From an uncultured Bacteroidales bacterium (GTDB lineage Bacteria; Bacteroidota; Bacteroidia; Bacteroidales; UBA932), in contig CAKVCK010000007.1 of NCBI GenBank assembly GCA_934725575.1, positions 62,001 through 126,000 on the forward strand: 64,000 bases of DNA. The letters are read 5' to 3'. The number at the start of each line of letters is the position of its first letter. The stretch's first letter is position 1. The position numbers and the translations under genes are program-made. The notes below the pieces were generated by a model. That model did no database searches and was not told where the DNA came from. It was given only the letters and a program-made list of their open reading frames with translations. This document shows, piece by piece, positions 9,711 to 17,528 of the stretch.

Positions 9711-9736
9711 ATATTGATTAAATATCAATGATTTAG

Positions 9737-9793
9737 AGGTTTTACAAACAGATTTACAAACACATTTTGTTCGTTCTTGTTTGTAAAACCTCA
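9737..9793. repeat. 15-bp inverted repeat just after ssrA
   Basis: GAGGTTTTACAAACA (9737-9751) and TGTTTGTAAAACCTC (9779-9793) are perfect inverted arms. TTTACAAACA also repeats directly at 9742 and 9755. It may be the ssrA terminator or, given the island that follows, arm-type integrase sites of an old attachment region. Confidence 0.6.
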
Positions 9794-9810
9794 TTAGTTT
9801 GCACCAGTTT

Positions 9811-10356
9811 TTAACATACTGTTTTCATCAGTTTCAGAAGAAACTTTCCGCCAATCCCTATACTGAAAAGCAGATCGAGAGCCATAAGTGATTTCTGCCA
9901 CCATTTGAGGACATAGACTTCCTTCTCGATGACTGTCTCTATGGTCTGGACGTGCTGCTCTTCTTTGTGACGCTCTTTATATTGGAGATAGATGCCAAGC
10001 GAATCCACTTTTGAGGTGATTGTCAGAACAGATATAGGAGCTTTGTGTCGTATGCCGGACGAATTGTGTTGAGCATAGGCCAAAGAATCGTGGCCAAGTT
10101 CCATAAGAGACAGGTGTTGATGAATCCTTGCAGATTCTTTGAGAGTCCGGATTTCCTCCAGCCTCGCACGGCCTGTTGAATCGCATCGGACTAAAGCCTG
10201 AACGATGGAGGAGTCCGGTTGGACTTGAATGATAGTGTCTCTTATGGTCTCGGTAACTGTGATGGTATGCTCGATGTTCTCCGTTCTATGCGGATAGAAT
10301 TTCGGACAGCAGGAGATCGTTGCCAATGCGGACAACAATATGATTTTGAGTTTCAT
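9811..10356 (-). CDS. Phage-like lipoprotein with C-terminal membrane segment
   Basis: 181 aa. N-terminal signal MKLKIILLSALATISCCP with a lipobox-like TISC, a long helical and probably coiled-coil middle (RLEEIRTLKESARIHQHL; YKERHKEEQHVQTIETVIE), and a C-terminal WWQKSLMALDLLFSIGIGG hydrophobic segment. Proteins with this layout occur in Bacteroidota phages and integrated elements near lysis genes and could span the envelope (inference). It is the last gene of the island before ssrA. No enzymatic motif. Confidence 0.6.
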   Translation of the reverse strand: MKLKIILLSALATISCCPKFYPHRTENIEHTITVTETIRDTIIQVQPDSSIVQALVRCDSTGRARLEEIRTLKESARIHQHLSLMELGHDSLAYAQHNSSGIRHKAPISVLTITSKVDSLGIYLQYKERHKEEQHVQTIETVIEKEVYVLKWWQKSLMALDLLFSIGIGGKFLLKLMKTVC

Positions 10357-10381
10357 TATACTGATGTTTAATGATTTGTAT

Positions 10382-10389
10382 TAACTTTG
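10382..10389 (+). promoter_or_regulatory. -7 box TAACTTTG for the 69-aa gene
   Basis: Matches TAnnTTTG and lies 22 bp before the ATG at 10412. Confidence 0.5.
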
Positions 10390-10411
10390 CAATCGAAAAT
10401 GAGTTTGATGT

Positions 10412-10621
10412 ATGAAGAACAAGAAACTGCGGATTACAGAAAAGGACTTTCTTCTGGCCAACCGCAGGGCTTCGAGAGCAGAAGAAATCGAGAAGTACGG
10501 AAAACAGATCCTGATGAGGACAATCACCCACAAGTCAAAAAAAGTCTATGACCGCAAGCGTCTGAAAAAGGCAGGCATCAACTACAACGATGACCTGCCT
10601 TTATTCATTTCTGCCGCTTAA
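10412..10621 (+). CDS. Small basic protein of a phage/island type
   Basis: 69 aa, strongly basic (many K and R), with EEIEKYGKQIL and THKSKKVYDRKRLKKAG. It resembles short proteins seen in Bacteroidota phages and conjugative elements, but I cannot name a function. It is the only plus-strand gene of the island and its 3' end overlaps the converging coiled-coil gene by 17 bp. It has its own -7 box. Confidence 0.55.
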   Translation: MKNKKLRITEKDFLLANRRASRAEEIEKYGKQILMRTITHKSKKVYDRKRLKKAGINYNDDLPLFISAA

Positions 10622-10907
10622 TCTGTTCCCGAAGTTGCCTCACATCGTCTTTCAGTTGCGAGTTCTCTGTGCAGAGCCTATCGACAGAAGCCTTCAACTC
10701 TTCGTTCTCCTTTCTGACAGCCACAATCTCAGAGTTTACCGCCGTGATGTCCGCAAGCAGTTTCCTGTTCTCTGATGACAACAAGTCTATGGATGCCTGT
10801 AAGTCTTTCAGAAAGTCGTTCTTCCGCTTGCGAGAACCGACAAGCCAGCTGACAGCTGCCGTAAATAAAGGGACGATATAAGTCCCTATAAATGTCAGTG
10901 TCTCCAT
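10605..10907 (-). CDS. Membrane-anchored coiled-coil protein, phage-like
   Basis: 100 aa. One N-terminal transmembrane segment (about residues 5-24), a basic KRK patch, then a continuous coiled coil with heptad leucines and isoleucines (LQASIDLLSSENRKLLADI ... LREQIKRQK). The start overlaps the end of the upstream gene by 13 bp, so the two are translationally linked. It has holin/spanin-like size and topology, but no family is recognised. Confidence 0.6.
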   Translation of the reverse strand: METLTFIGTYIVPLFTAAVSWLVGSRKRKNDFLKDLQASIDLLSSENRKLLADITAVNSEIVAVRKENEELKASVDRLCTENSQLKDDVRQLREQIKRQK

Positions 10908-11341
10908 ACCTTAGCCCTCCGAAAAAATGGTGCGATTCTTTGTGTGGAGGCAGTCACGCCAAGGTGAAATCTGGCAAGTTCGGTAGTCCAGTTCATCGAA
11001 GAGGAAAGGGATTCCGGGGTGATGTCGGCGAGAAGTGTCACTCCGCATTGGTTCTGATAGTCGAAGATGGATGTGGTGTAGCCGTTCTCGTAGAGACTGC
11101 CTTGGATCATATTGCCGAGTCTGTCAATGGCTGTTCCTATGCGTGTGATGTCGTGGAAGCAGGGCTTGTTCCATTTGTGGTTGTAGGTGCCAAGGTTGGA
11201 GGCGTAGCCTACGGTTTCTAGGAGTTTGACGGCCTGATGCATCGAGTGCACTATGCAGGAGAAGAAGTCGTTGATGAGTCTGGCGTCCGCGTCGGGATGG
11301 GGGGGGGTATGGAAGTAGGATGCTGTGGTTCTGAGGTCCAT
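10895..11341 (-). CDS. Island protein of unknown function (second gene of the cluster)
   Basis: 148 aa from the ATG at 11339-11341, which shares its A with the TGA stop of the preceding gene (TGATG coupling). The sequence is mixed, with no signal peptide (MDLRTTASYFHTPPHPDADA ...; YNHKWNKPCFHDITRIGTAIDRL). A run of nine C on the coding strand (G9 at 11299-11307) sits about 12 codons in, so slippage there would shut the gene off. Probably a phage structural or accessory protein by context, family not recognised. Confidence 0.55.
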   Translation of the reverse strand: MDLRTTASYFHTPPHPDADARLINDFFSCIVHSMHQAVKLLETVGYASNLGTYNHKWNKPCFHDITRIGTAIDRLGNMIQGSLYENGYTTSIFDYQNQCGVTLLADITPESLSSSMNWTTELARFHLGVTASTQRIAPFFRRAKVWRH

Positions 11342-11607
11342 CAGCATACGGCAGATGTAACGCCTGATGCGATGGGGATTGGAGTCGCATTGTAGAGGGT
11401 AGTGTATATTTCCTCCCGAAGTGCATCCCAGTCGTGGTAAGCGGATATGTCCGTGTCGGTCTCGTATGTAACGATGTATCTTTTGGCTTCTTGCAGGGTG
11501 ACTGATGTGGAGTCGAGTGAGGTGTTGCCGTTTGCGACAGCCATACATCGGAGAAGGGAGAGGGTACGCTCTCCCGCGAACGTTTGTATGAAGTCGTTCA
11601 CGTGCAT
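11341..11607 (-). CDS. Island protein of unknown function (first gene of the cluster)
   Basis: 88 aa from ATG 11607 (the frame is open 14 codons upstream, but that part crosses the promoter). No signal peptide or membrane segment. Composition looks coding (EAKRYIVTYETDTDISAYHD). It is the first of three overlapping minus-strand genes. A TATCTTTG -7 box at 11647-11654 (minus) lies 40 bp upstream, followed by the CGAGTAA repeats. Phage-like by context. Confidence 0.55.
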   Translation of the reverse strand: MHVNDFIQTFAGERTLSLLRCMAVANGNTSLDSTSVTLQEAKRYIVTYETDTDISAYHDWDALREEIYTTLYNATPIPIASGVTSAVC

Positions 11608-11646
11608 AGTAAAAACCGTATCTCTTGGGGAATTATCTGTTTTGTC

Positions 11647-11654
11647 CAAAGATA
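11647..11654 (-). promoter_or_regulatory. -7 box TATCTTTG for the three-gene island cluster
   Basis: Exact TAnnTTTG match on the minus strand, 40 bp before ATG 11607. Confidence 0.6.
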
Positions 11655-11712
11655 CGGTTTTATATTCTGCTTGAGCGTATGAAACGATAAAAAGTTATCA
11701 ACAATTGTTGAC

Positions 11713-11841
11713 GCGGAGTAAAATCACGAGTAACGACGAGTAAATTTCGAGTAATTCTAACGAGCAAAAACGGCCACAGGAAGCATTCTGAGAGCCGTTT
11801 TCAATAAAATCGAGTAAGTAAACTTCCCAAAAGACGAGTAA
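11713..11841. repeat. CGAGTAA iteron-like cluster
   Basis: Five exact CGAGTAA copies at 11727, 11737, 11748, 11811 and 11835, plus near copies CGGAGTA (11714) and CGAGCAA (11761). The first three are 10-11 bp apart, on one face of the helix. An 8-bp hairpin, AAAACGGC/GCCGTTTT, at 11767-11801 lies among them. This looks like a phage or plasmid control region (repressor sites or replication iterons), now next to the IS. Confidence 0.55.
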
Positions 11842-11870
11842 ATTTCACGTACTTACTTTTTATGTAAAAT

Positions 11871-13318
11871 GTAAAAAATAACCTGCATCACTTTAGCACA
11901 TACTCAAGCGGCCATCAAATGGCGGTTTCGTTCTCTGAAATCAGAGTCAAAAGATGCTTGATTACGTTTCGGCGACATGGCACAAAATATTAATTTAATC
12001 ATTTGATTGTCAATAATGTAATATAGTAAATCCGGAGAAAATTTCGTATCTTGTATAAAACAACCACGAGTTATAAGGATGCATCCGAAACCTCCTCCAG
12101 AAATACTCTCGCCAACAGAGTTGGCTTATATGTCGGGTCTGAATGAAAGGGACTGAAGACTGTTTCTTGCCGCGAGGGCGGAAAGCCTCAAGTCCCGAGG
12201 ACTCAACTACCGCAAATTTAGCAAAAATATGGGAATCAGCACGCACACTCTTCAGAAAGGACTGGAGGAACTGCATTCCGGCCACTCTCTCGGGAAAGGA
12301 CGCGTCCGCCGGGACGACGTGGAGGCCGTCACGCCACGCTGCCACAGCATCCGGAATGGCTGCGGGCGGTGGTCCGGATCATAGAGCCCCACATGGCCGG
12401 CCTTCCGCAGGATGAGGCCGTGAGATGGGTCTCCATCAGCAAGGCGCAGATCCGGAGCGAACTTGCCGAGTCTGGATATGAAGTCTCCCGGCACCATGTC
12501 ACTCAAACACTTGATCATCTTGGCCTTAGGGAGCGTTCTTTCCGCAAGGACATCCCTATGAGAGACGTCAAGGACAGGAACGAGCAGTTCGAGAACATAG
12601 CATCCGTACGCAAGTCTTTGGAGGAGGCCGGCATCCCTGTCATCAGCATCGACACCAAGAAGAAGGAACTGCTCGGTAACTTCAAAAGACCTGGCAAGGC
12701 ACTCTCGAATGGAAGCCTGAGGTCGTACGACCATGACTTCGGCACGTTCAGTAACGGGACGCTCGTGCCACACGGCATATACGATGTAACAAGGAATGTC
12801 GGTTATATGACAATGGGAATCAGCCACGACACCTCTGAGTTTGTCTGCGAGAACATCGAAAGGGTCTGGAACGATCACCTCAGGAAACAATATCCCAATG
12901 CACGGACAATTGCCATCCTGTGTGATGGCGGAGGCTCTAACTCCAGTTCCCACAAGATAGTCAAACAAGACCTTATGAATCTTGCCGACAGACTGAATAT
13001 GAGGCTTCTTGTTATGCATTATCCTCCATACTGCTCAAAGTTCAATCCCATTGAGCATCGATTGTTCTCCCAGATCACACGCGGCTGGAACGGGGCTCCA
13101 CTGATGTCGGTTGAAGACGCTGTCAGACGTGCCGGGATGACCACGACTAAAACAGGGCTGAAAGTATATGCCGACATTAATACCAAAACTTATGAAATCA
13201 AAAGGCCGGTTGATGAGTCATACGAAAGAAGACTTGCTTGGCAGGTCGTTCAATCACCCGTTCTACCTAAGTGGAACTACCTCATCAAACCTAACAACTG
13301 ATGCAACTTATTTTTTAC
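11871..13318 (+). mobile_element. ISAzo13-like insertion sequence, about 1.45 kb
   Basis: Left end GTAAAAAATAACCTGCATCA (from 11871) and the reverse complement of the right end, GTAAAAAATAAGTTGCATCA (from 13318), are imperfect terminal inverted repeats with 18 of the first 20 positions identical. They bracket the transposase. No clear target-site duplication is visible. The IS sits between the iteron cluster and a truncated ORF. Confidence 0.8.
12079..13301 (+). pseudogene. ISAzo13-family transposase, disrupted
   Basis: The reading runs from ATG 12079 (MHPKPPPEILSPTELAYMSG, then LNERD), meets TGA at 12154-12156 where homologues have Arg, continues RLFLAARAESLKSRG ... GRVRR, then needs a -1 shift near 12312 into the frame that is intact to 13301 (310 codons from GTG 12369). 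The intact part has VISIDTKKKELLGNFK, then CDGGGSNSSS and FNPIEHRLFSQITRGW, the DDE (Rhodopirellula-type) transposase motifs with candidate catalytic D, D and E. Two lesions make it non-functional unless it is recoded. Confidence 0.85.
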
Positions 13319-13322
13319 TCAT

Positions 13323-13685
13323 TACTTAATTTCAATAATTTCCGCTTTTGAAAAAGCGGAAATAAAGGTAAATGAGATTGGACTTACAGCTGACGAAAAT
13401 GCGGCAAAAGCAATCAAAAGGATGCTTCAACCCAAAAAGGTCGCTCTTTCTATCCTTGCAAAGTATAATGTCAATCAGATTGATCTTGACGGCAAACAGG
13501 TGAATGAAAATCTGTGTACAATAGTTGATACGGAACCGGATTCAACAAAAGAGGATGGTCTGGTCGTCTCTATTGAAAAAAATGGCTACACCAGAGGGAA
13601 TCTCGTCGTGCAGAAGTCGTTATTGTCAGAAACTAATCATAGAATTTTCCGTCCCTCACACAAGGGTGGAAAAAGTCACAATTGA
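13323..13685 (+). pseudogene. ORF fragment abutting the IS right end
   Basis: The frame is open from 13323, just outside the IS, through FEKAEIKVNEIGLTADENAA to ATG 13422 and on to 13685. No start codon with a plausible leader is present, which suggests the 5' end was lost or displaced by the insertion. No family recognised. The hairpin TTTCCGCTTTT/AAAAGCGGAAA lies inside its 5' part. Confidence 0.4.
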
Positions 13686-13692
13686 AGATAAG

Positions 13693-13745
13693 AATGATAA
13701 AACTGACAGAATACGCAAAATGCGCAGTCTGTCAGTTTTGTCATT
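13693..13745. terminator. Bidirectional terminator hairpin
   Basis: AAAACTGACAGA pairs perfectly with TCTGTCAGTTTT, and with one mismatch the stem extends six further base pairs outward. It lies between converging fragments. Confidence 0.75.
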
Positions 13746-14167
13746 ATTGGCGTTTTTTCCATTCCATTGCCTGTTCCGACAACCGGTATTGCTGATGTGG
13801 ATGATTGGGTGTTTCTGGATATTTCCGCTCTAGCATTCCATTCTGTAAAGCCGGGAGTATGTAATTTTCCCTGAATTTTTTGCGATTTTTCTTCCCGCAT
13901 ATTTCCATAAGCTGCGAAACTGTACAATAACCTGTAGGCATTATTGAGACCAAATCTGCAATAGGAGAAGAAATTTGAACCTGCTTAGGTCCTACTTGGG
14001 TCCCACTTGGGTCCTGGAGCTATGCCGAAAAGGAGCTGACCTCCGGAGGTGTTGAGGAATGCGCATACTGTGTGCATCGCATCCTTCAGTTCACCTGTGG
14101 TCTTCTTCAGTTCAAGAGTTCTTGTTTCATCCTTGCGAATGAGTTCCTTTATTTCGGCAATAGTCAT
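13744..14167 (-). pseudogene. AlbA_2 (Schlafen/RecG-like) DNA-binding protein, internally deleted
   Basis: The N-terminal 60 codons (from ATG 14167) read MTIAEIKELIRKDETRTLEL and then AFLNTSGGQLLFGIAP, the start of AlbA_2 'putative DNA-binding' ATPase-like regulators (normally about 380-500 aa). The frame stops at 13985. From about 13953 another frame gives YCTVSQLMEICGKKNRKKF and then PHQQYRLSEQAMEW, the C-terminal winged-helix part of the same family. About 300 central residues are missing. Short direct repeats (GGGTCC, at 13996-14013) mark the junction. Confidence 0.65.
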
Positions 14168-14223
14168 AATCGTCGTCTCCTTTGTCTTTGCAAAGTTATG
14201 AAAGATTTGGGACTTTGGGTAAT

Positions 14224-14345
14224 TCTATTTCTTCCGATACTTCCCGTGCGAGACGTTCTCCAACTGACCGGTGTCGCACCAGCGACGGATGATGCGGTCG
14301 GCGGTGCGGGGGTTGATGACGAGGACGGTGGACGGAGGCGACGAA
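14224..14345 (-). pseudogene. 3' fragment of a gene ending in a helix-turn-helix
   Basis: About 40 codons, INPRTADRIIRRWCDTGQLE followed by NVSHGKYRKK-stop, look like the C-terminal winged helix of a mobile-element protein (DUF3987/primase-like is one option). No start is present. It marks the right edge of the decayed island. Confidence 0.35.
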
Positions 14346-14360
14346 CTCCTCTCCGCAGCG

Positions 14361-14402
14361 GATTATATTCATATTCATCCGAAAATTTGTCGTATATTGC
14401 GG
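14361..14402 (+). promoter_or_regulatory. Second copy of the 2.8-kb promoter-like element
   Basis: GATTATATTCA at 14361, then AAAATTTGTCGTATATTGCG from 14382, as upstream of yccF. It lies 160 bp before the metallo-beta-lactamase-fold gene. Confidence 0.4.
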
Positions 14403-14561
14403 CGCAAAAAGGAGATGCGCTTCGAATATTATTTGAATATTGACGGAAGTCGTACGCTTGCTTGAGGAGATACGCTTGCTTGAGGAGAAGGGGGGACGGA
14501 TTTTTACGAATAGAAGCAAGGTAAAATCAGATGGCTGACATAATGGAAATTCGGTAGGAAT

Positions 14562-15545
14562 ATGGACAGAAGAAAATTCATAAAGATAGGCGCCGGGGCG
14601 GTCGCGGCAGGGGCGATGTCCGGGTCTATGGTTATGCGTGCGGCTGAGATTTCCGCCGGGCGCAAGGCTTCCGGTGGCATCGAGGCGGGATATTCAAAGA
14701 CAACTTATTCATCGGAATCGGGAGAGGCCGGTGAAGGGGATCTGGTCGTCAGGTTTCTGGGGACCGGGGCCGCGGACTGGGATGGCGTTGACGAGAGAGG
14801 GGGACTAAGGCGGCTTTCGAGCATATTCATTGATAAACGCATTCTGATTGACTTCACGCCGTCTGATGCTGATATGCTGCCTAGGGGATTCAAAAAGCCG
14901 GACGCGGTGTTTTATACCCACTCACATTCAGACCATTACAACGCCAGAGCTGCGATTGAGACCCTGAACTCGGGGGTGGTTTATGTCGGAGACTCTTGGG
15001 TTGAAAGGGCCAAGGCTGATTTTGCCGCCGCGGCCTCCGAACTCGGGAAACCGGCGCCGGAAGTCATCGGCCTTGCGATCGGCCAGAAGACGCGGTGCGG
15101 AGACATCACGATCACGGCTCTTCCCGGCAACCACGCGACAAAAGATGACAATGAGCAGACGCTCATTTACCTGATCGAGAAAGGCTCTGTGCGTGTCCTG
15201 TACGCAACCGACACAGGTGGGATCCCTGTCAGGGCCGCCAGACTTGTCGGGATAGACGCGCACATAGCTGACGGGAAACCGATAACCGGGCTCATTATGG
15301 AAGCCACTATGGGAATCGACCACGACGAGGACTTCAGAATCTACACACATTCGAGCGTGGGCACTGTCCTCCGCACGGCACACGTCCTTCAGAAAACAGG
15401 ACGGCTCAACGCGCCCCAAGGCCAACCGGTGTACCTTACCCATTTGGCAAGGACTCTCAACGGCACGCAGGCACAACTTGACGCCAGCCTTCCTTCGCCA
15501 CTCCGCGCCGCATATGACGGCTTGGAAGTCATATTCAGAGGTTGA
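14562..15545 (+). CDS. Tat-exported metallo-beta-lactamase-fold hydrolase
   Basis: 327 aa. A twin-arginine signal (MDRRKFIKIGAGAVAAGAM) predicts export folded, with metal already bound. The metallo-beta-lactamase fold shows FLGTGAADWDG near residue 65, FYTHSHSDHYN (HxHxDH metal ligands, about residues 122-132), GNHAT, YATDTGG and a late histidine in LTHLART. It resembles PhnP/RNase Z-like phosphodiesterases. The substrate is unknown. It stands alone right of the mobile island and converges on the next gene, with an inverted repeat (GGACTACCGT/ACGGTAGTCC, 15575-15608) between them. Confidence 0.82.
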   Translation: MDRRKFIKIGAGAVAAGAMSGSMVMRAAEISAGRKASGGIEAGYSKTTYSSESGEAGEGDLVVRFLGTGAADWDGVDERGGLRRLSSIFIDKRILIDFTPSDADMLPRGFKKPDAVFYTHSHSDHYNARAAIETLNSGVVYVGDSWVERAKADFAAAASELGKPAPEVIGLAIGQKTRCGDITITALPGNHATKDDNEQTLIYLIEKGSVRVLYATDTGGIPVRAARLVGIDAHIADGKPITGLIMEATMGIDHDEDFRIYTHSSVGTVLRTAHVLQKTGRLNAPQGQPVYLTHLARTLNGTQAQLDASLPSPLRAAYDGLEVIFRG

Positions 15546-15577
15546 CCGACGGGCGGCATCAGGCGCATAGGACAGGA

Positions 15578-16618
15578 CTACCGTGAATTACCCACGGAAC
15601 GGTAGTCCCAGATTATCTGCGTCTGCTTCAACTTGCCTTGTCCCATCAGCCGGAAGGTGGACTGGCTTATCACTTCGGCAGGCCATCCGTCAGCGAAATA
15701 CTGCCAATAATGCCACGTCCCTACAACGGCATCCTCCTTGACCTGGCTGTCATATTCCTTGTCAAAATCCTCCTGCAAAGACTTGTCCGAGAGCATTCCC
15801 ACTATCGCGCCCATCATATCCTTAAGATCCTTCGCCGGGATTCTCGTGTCCACATTTGACGAGATCTCATATTCCATCGTCTCCGGATTGAAGCCGACGC
15901 TCATCTGGCAGTCTGACGCATATTGATCATCAGTCTCATCATAATGCTCATCAGTGTCACCCACTTCGTATTCTTTGCCGTGGCAGTTGAAAAGCAGTTC
16001 TATCTCTTCGGTGTATCCATCCACAATCGCGTCACTATCAACACCTTTGAGAAGAGCGTCAAGATCGACTCCGACCGACTTGAGACTGTCCATCACAGGC
16101 AGCCTCATCATTTCATCACAAGCGGCGCCGAACAACTCCTTCGCCTGTTTCTTGATCTCCTTCAGGTTCTCGTACTTGGTGATATGCCCATATTCATCAG
16201 TCCTGAACCGGATCGTGGTTCCGACAATCTTGTCCGACAGTCGGCCGACGAGTCTGTTCTGGAAATCGCCCAGCATCGAATCGGCCACAGTATCATTCTG
16301 AAACTCAAGAAATTTATACTCCAGCCTATAACCTTTCTTCGTGGAATCCGTCACCGTGAGCATCACTTTCGTTGAAACCCCTGAGGTCTTGGTCGTGTCC
16401 CCGTCCTTGACGCTCCAAGTGCCCTCGTTGATCCAGTACGTCATCGTGTCCCTCTTGTCGAACCACGCGATGACCGCGACGGTCGAATCACTTTCCTCCG
16501 GTGTCTGTGAATATGCCACCGTTCCTTCCGACAGACTCATCCCACTCGCCTTCATCCCATCCGACAAAAGCACCACGGCGGCAATCCCAGCCACCACAAG
16601 CATCAACCTTTTCCTCAT
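15578..16618 (-). CDS. Secreted protein of unknown function (DUF6263-like)
   Basis: 346 aa from ATG 16618. An N-terminal signal segment (MRKRLMLVVAGIAAVVLL) is followed by a polar, beta-rich domain with repeated motifs (WSVKDGDTTKTSGVSTKVML; YRLEYKFLEFQND; TIRFRTDEYGHITKYENLK). The 'directive then per-residue' pattern resembles Bacteroidota periplasmic DUF6263-type proteins, but this is a weak guess. Single gene, convergent with its left neighbour. No catalytic motif seen. Confidence 0.6.
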   Translation of the reverse strand: MRKRLMLVVAGIAAVVLLSDGMKASGMSLSEGTVAYSQTPEESDSTVAVIAWFDKRDTMTYWINEGTWSVKDGDTTKTSGVSTKVMLTVTDSTKKGYRLEYKFLEFQNDTVADSMLGDFQNRLVGRLSDKIVGTTIRFRTDEYGHITKYENLKEIKKQAKELFGAACDEMMRLPVMDSLKSVGVDLDALLKGVDSDAIVDGYTEEIELLFNCHGKEYEVGDTDEHYDETDDQYASDCQMSVGFNPETMEYEISSNVDTRIPAKDLKDMMGAIVGMLSDKSLQEDFDKEYDSQVKEDAVVGTWHYWQYFADGWPAEVISQSTFRLMGQGKLKQTQIIWDYRSVGNSR

Positions 16619-16946
16619 AATAAGAATCCTCACGTAAAAATCAAATGAATATACAACACAAATTTAGTAAAAATCAAAATGAATATGAGCGATATTGACA
16701 ACGGCGATATTGACAACTGGAAAGATTATAGGGACAAAACGGAGAAAGGAATGTAGGATGTCCACGTCTTTTACATTGAATATTCTAAAAATCAAGAGGT
16801 TAAGAAAAGCACTTTGTCCATACGTGATAAGAGGGGCGAATGAGGTTTCAGTGTAAATTTGCGTTTGATTTCCAAATGTGAGTTGGTTGGGGATATGGGT
16901 ATATTCATAAAAGGAGACATTGTAATATTCATAAAAAATCTTTTGT

Positions 16947-17360
16947 ATGAGAAAATTGGTTTTATTGGGAGTGATTCTGCATTTCGTGATCGGCGCGGGG
17001 CATCTGGCTTGCCTGTTTTGCCTTGAGGCGGTGTTCGGCATCTATGGGATTAACGGGATTATGGGCGAGATAGCCGTGCACGGAGCCGCACTGCCATATT
17101 TGATCACAATCGGCATTGCAGCTGCGTTCTTTCTCGCCGGGTGCTACGGACTTTCGGTTCTCGGACGCATCCGTAGGCTACCGCTTCGGAAGGCGGCCAT
17201 CATCACTATGCTGGTTCTATTCTTCGGAAGAGTGGTCTGGGGCGTCACGATGCTTGTGGACAGCTTCACTTGGCTTGAGGTGTCATCTTCGGGAGTCGCG
17301 CTGCTGCTCGGGATCTGCTACGTTCCTTGTCTGGGCATACTCTCAAAAGAGAGGCGATAG
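16947..17360 (+). CDS. Four-helix membrane protein, unknown function
   Basis: 137 aa, ATG 16947. Four hydrophobic segments (about residues 4-26, 46-66, 79-101 and 108-130) separated by short basic loops (GRIRRLPLRKAA), ending in KERR. No family recognised. Single gene; its 3' end runs into the 52-bp repeat cluster. Confidence 0.62.
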   Translation: MRKLVLLGVILHFVIGAGHLACLFCLEAVFGIYGINGIMGEIAVHGAALPYLITIGIAAAFFLAGCYGLSVLGRIRRLPLRKAAIITMLVLFFGRVVWGVTMLVDSFTWLEVSSSGVALLLGICYVPCLGILSKERR

Positions 17361-17378
17361 GAATTTGAGTGCAGTTAA

Positions 17379-17526
17379 GGTCTCGGCGACAACTATGGCC
17401 CTAAGTGTCGCCGAAGAGGGACGCGCGGAGGTCTCGGGTAACGAATATGGGCAAAAATGTCGCCGAAGAGGGGCGCGCGGAGGTCTCGGGCGACGAATAT
17501 GGCCCTAAATGTCGCCGAAGAGAGCA
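17379..17526 (-). repeat. Three 51-52-bp tandem repeats (type-A hairpin repeat)
   Basis: Units start at 17379, 17430 and 17482 (the last partial) and share GGTCTCGG, AATATGG and GTCGCCGAAGAG. Read on the minus strand, CTCTTCGGCGACACTT matches the units of the array at 29.3 kb. It lies between a membrane-protein gene and the end of the Hdr operon. Confidence 0.8.
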
Positions 17527-17528
17527 GG

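Noticed and set aside
12252..13019. 255-codon minus-strand frame
   Set aside because: Antisense shadow of the ISAzo13 transposase.
14196..14519. 107-codon minus-strand ORF
   Set aside because: Its frame gives a His/Pro/Arg-rich peptide; another frame ending at 14224 gives the sensible HTH fragment.
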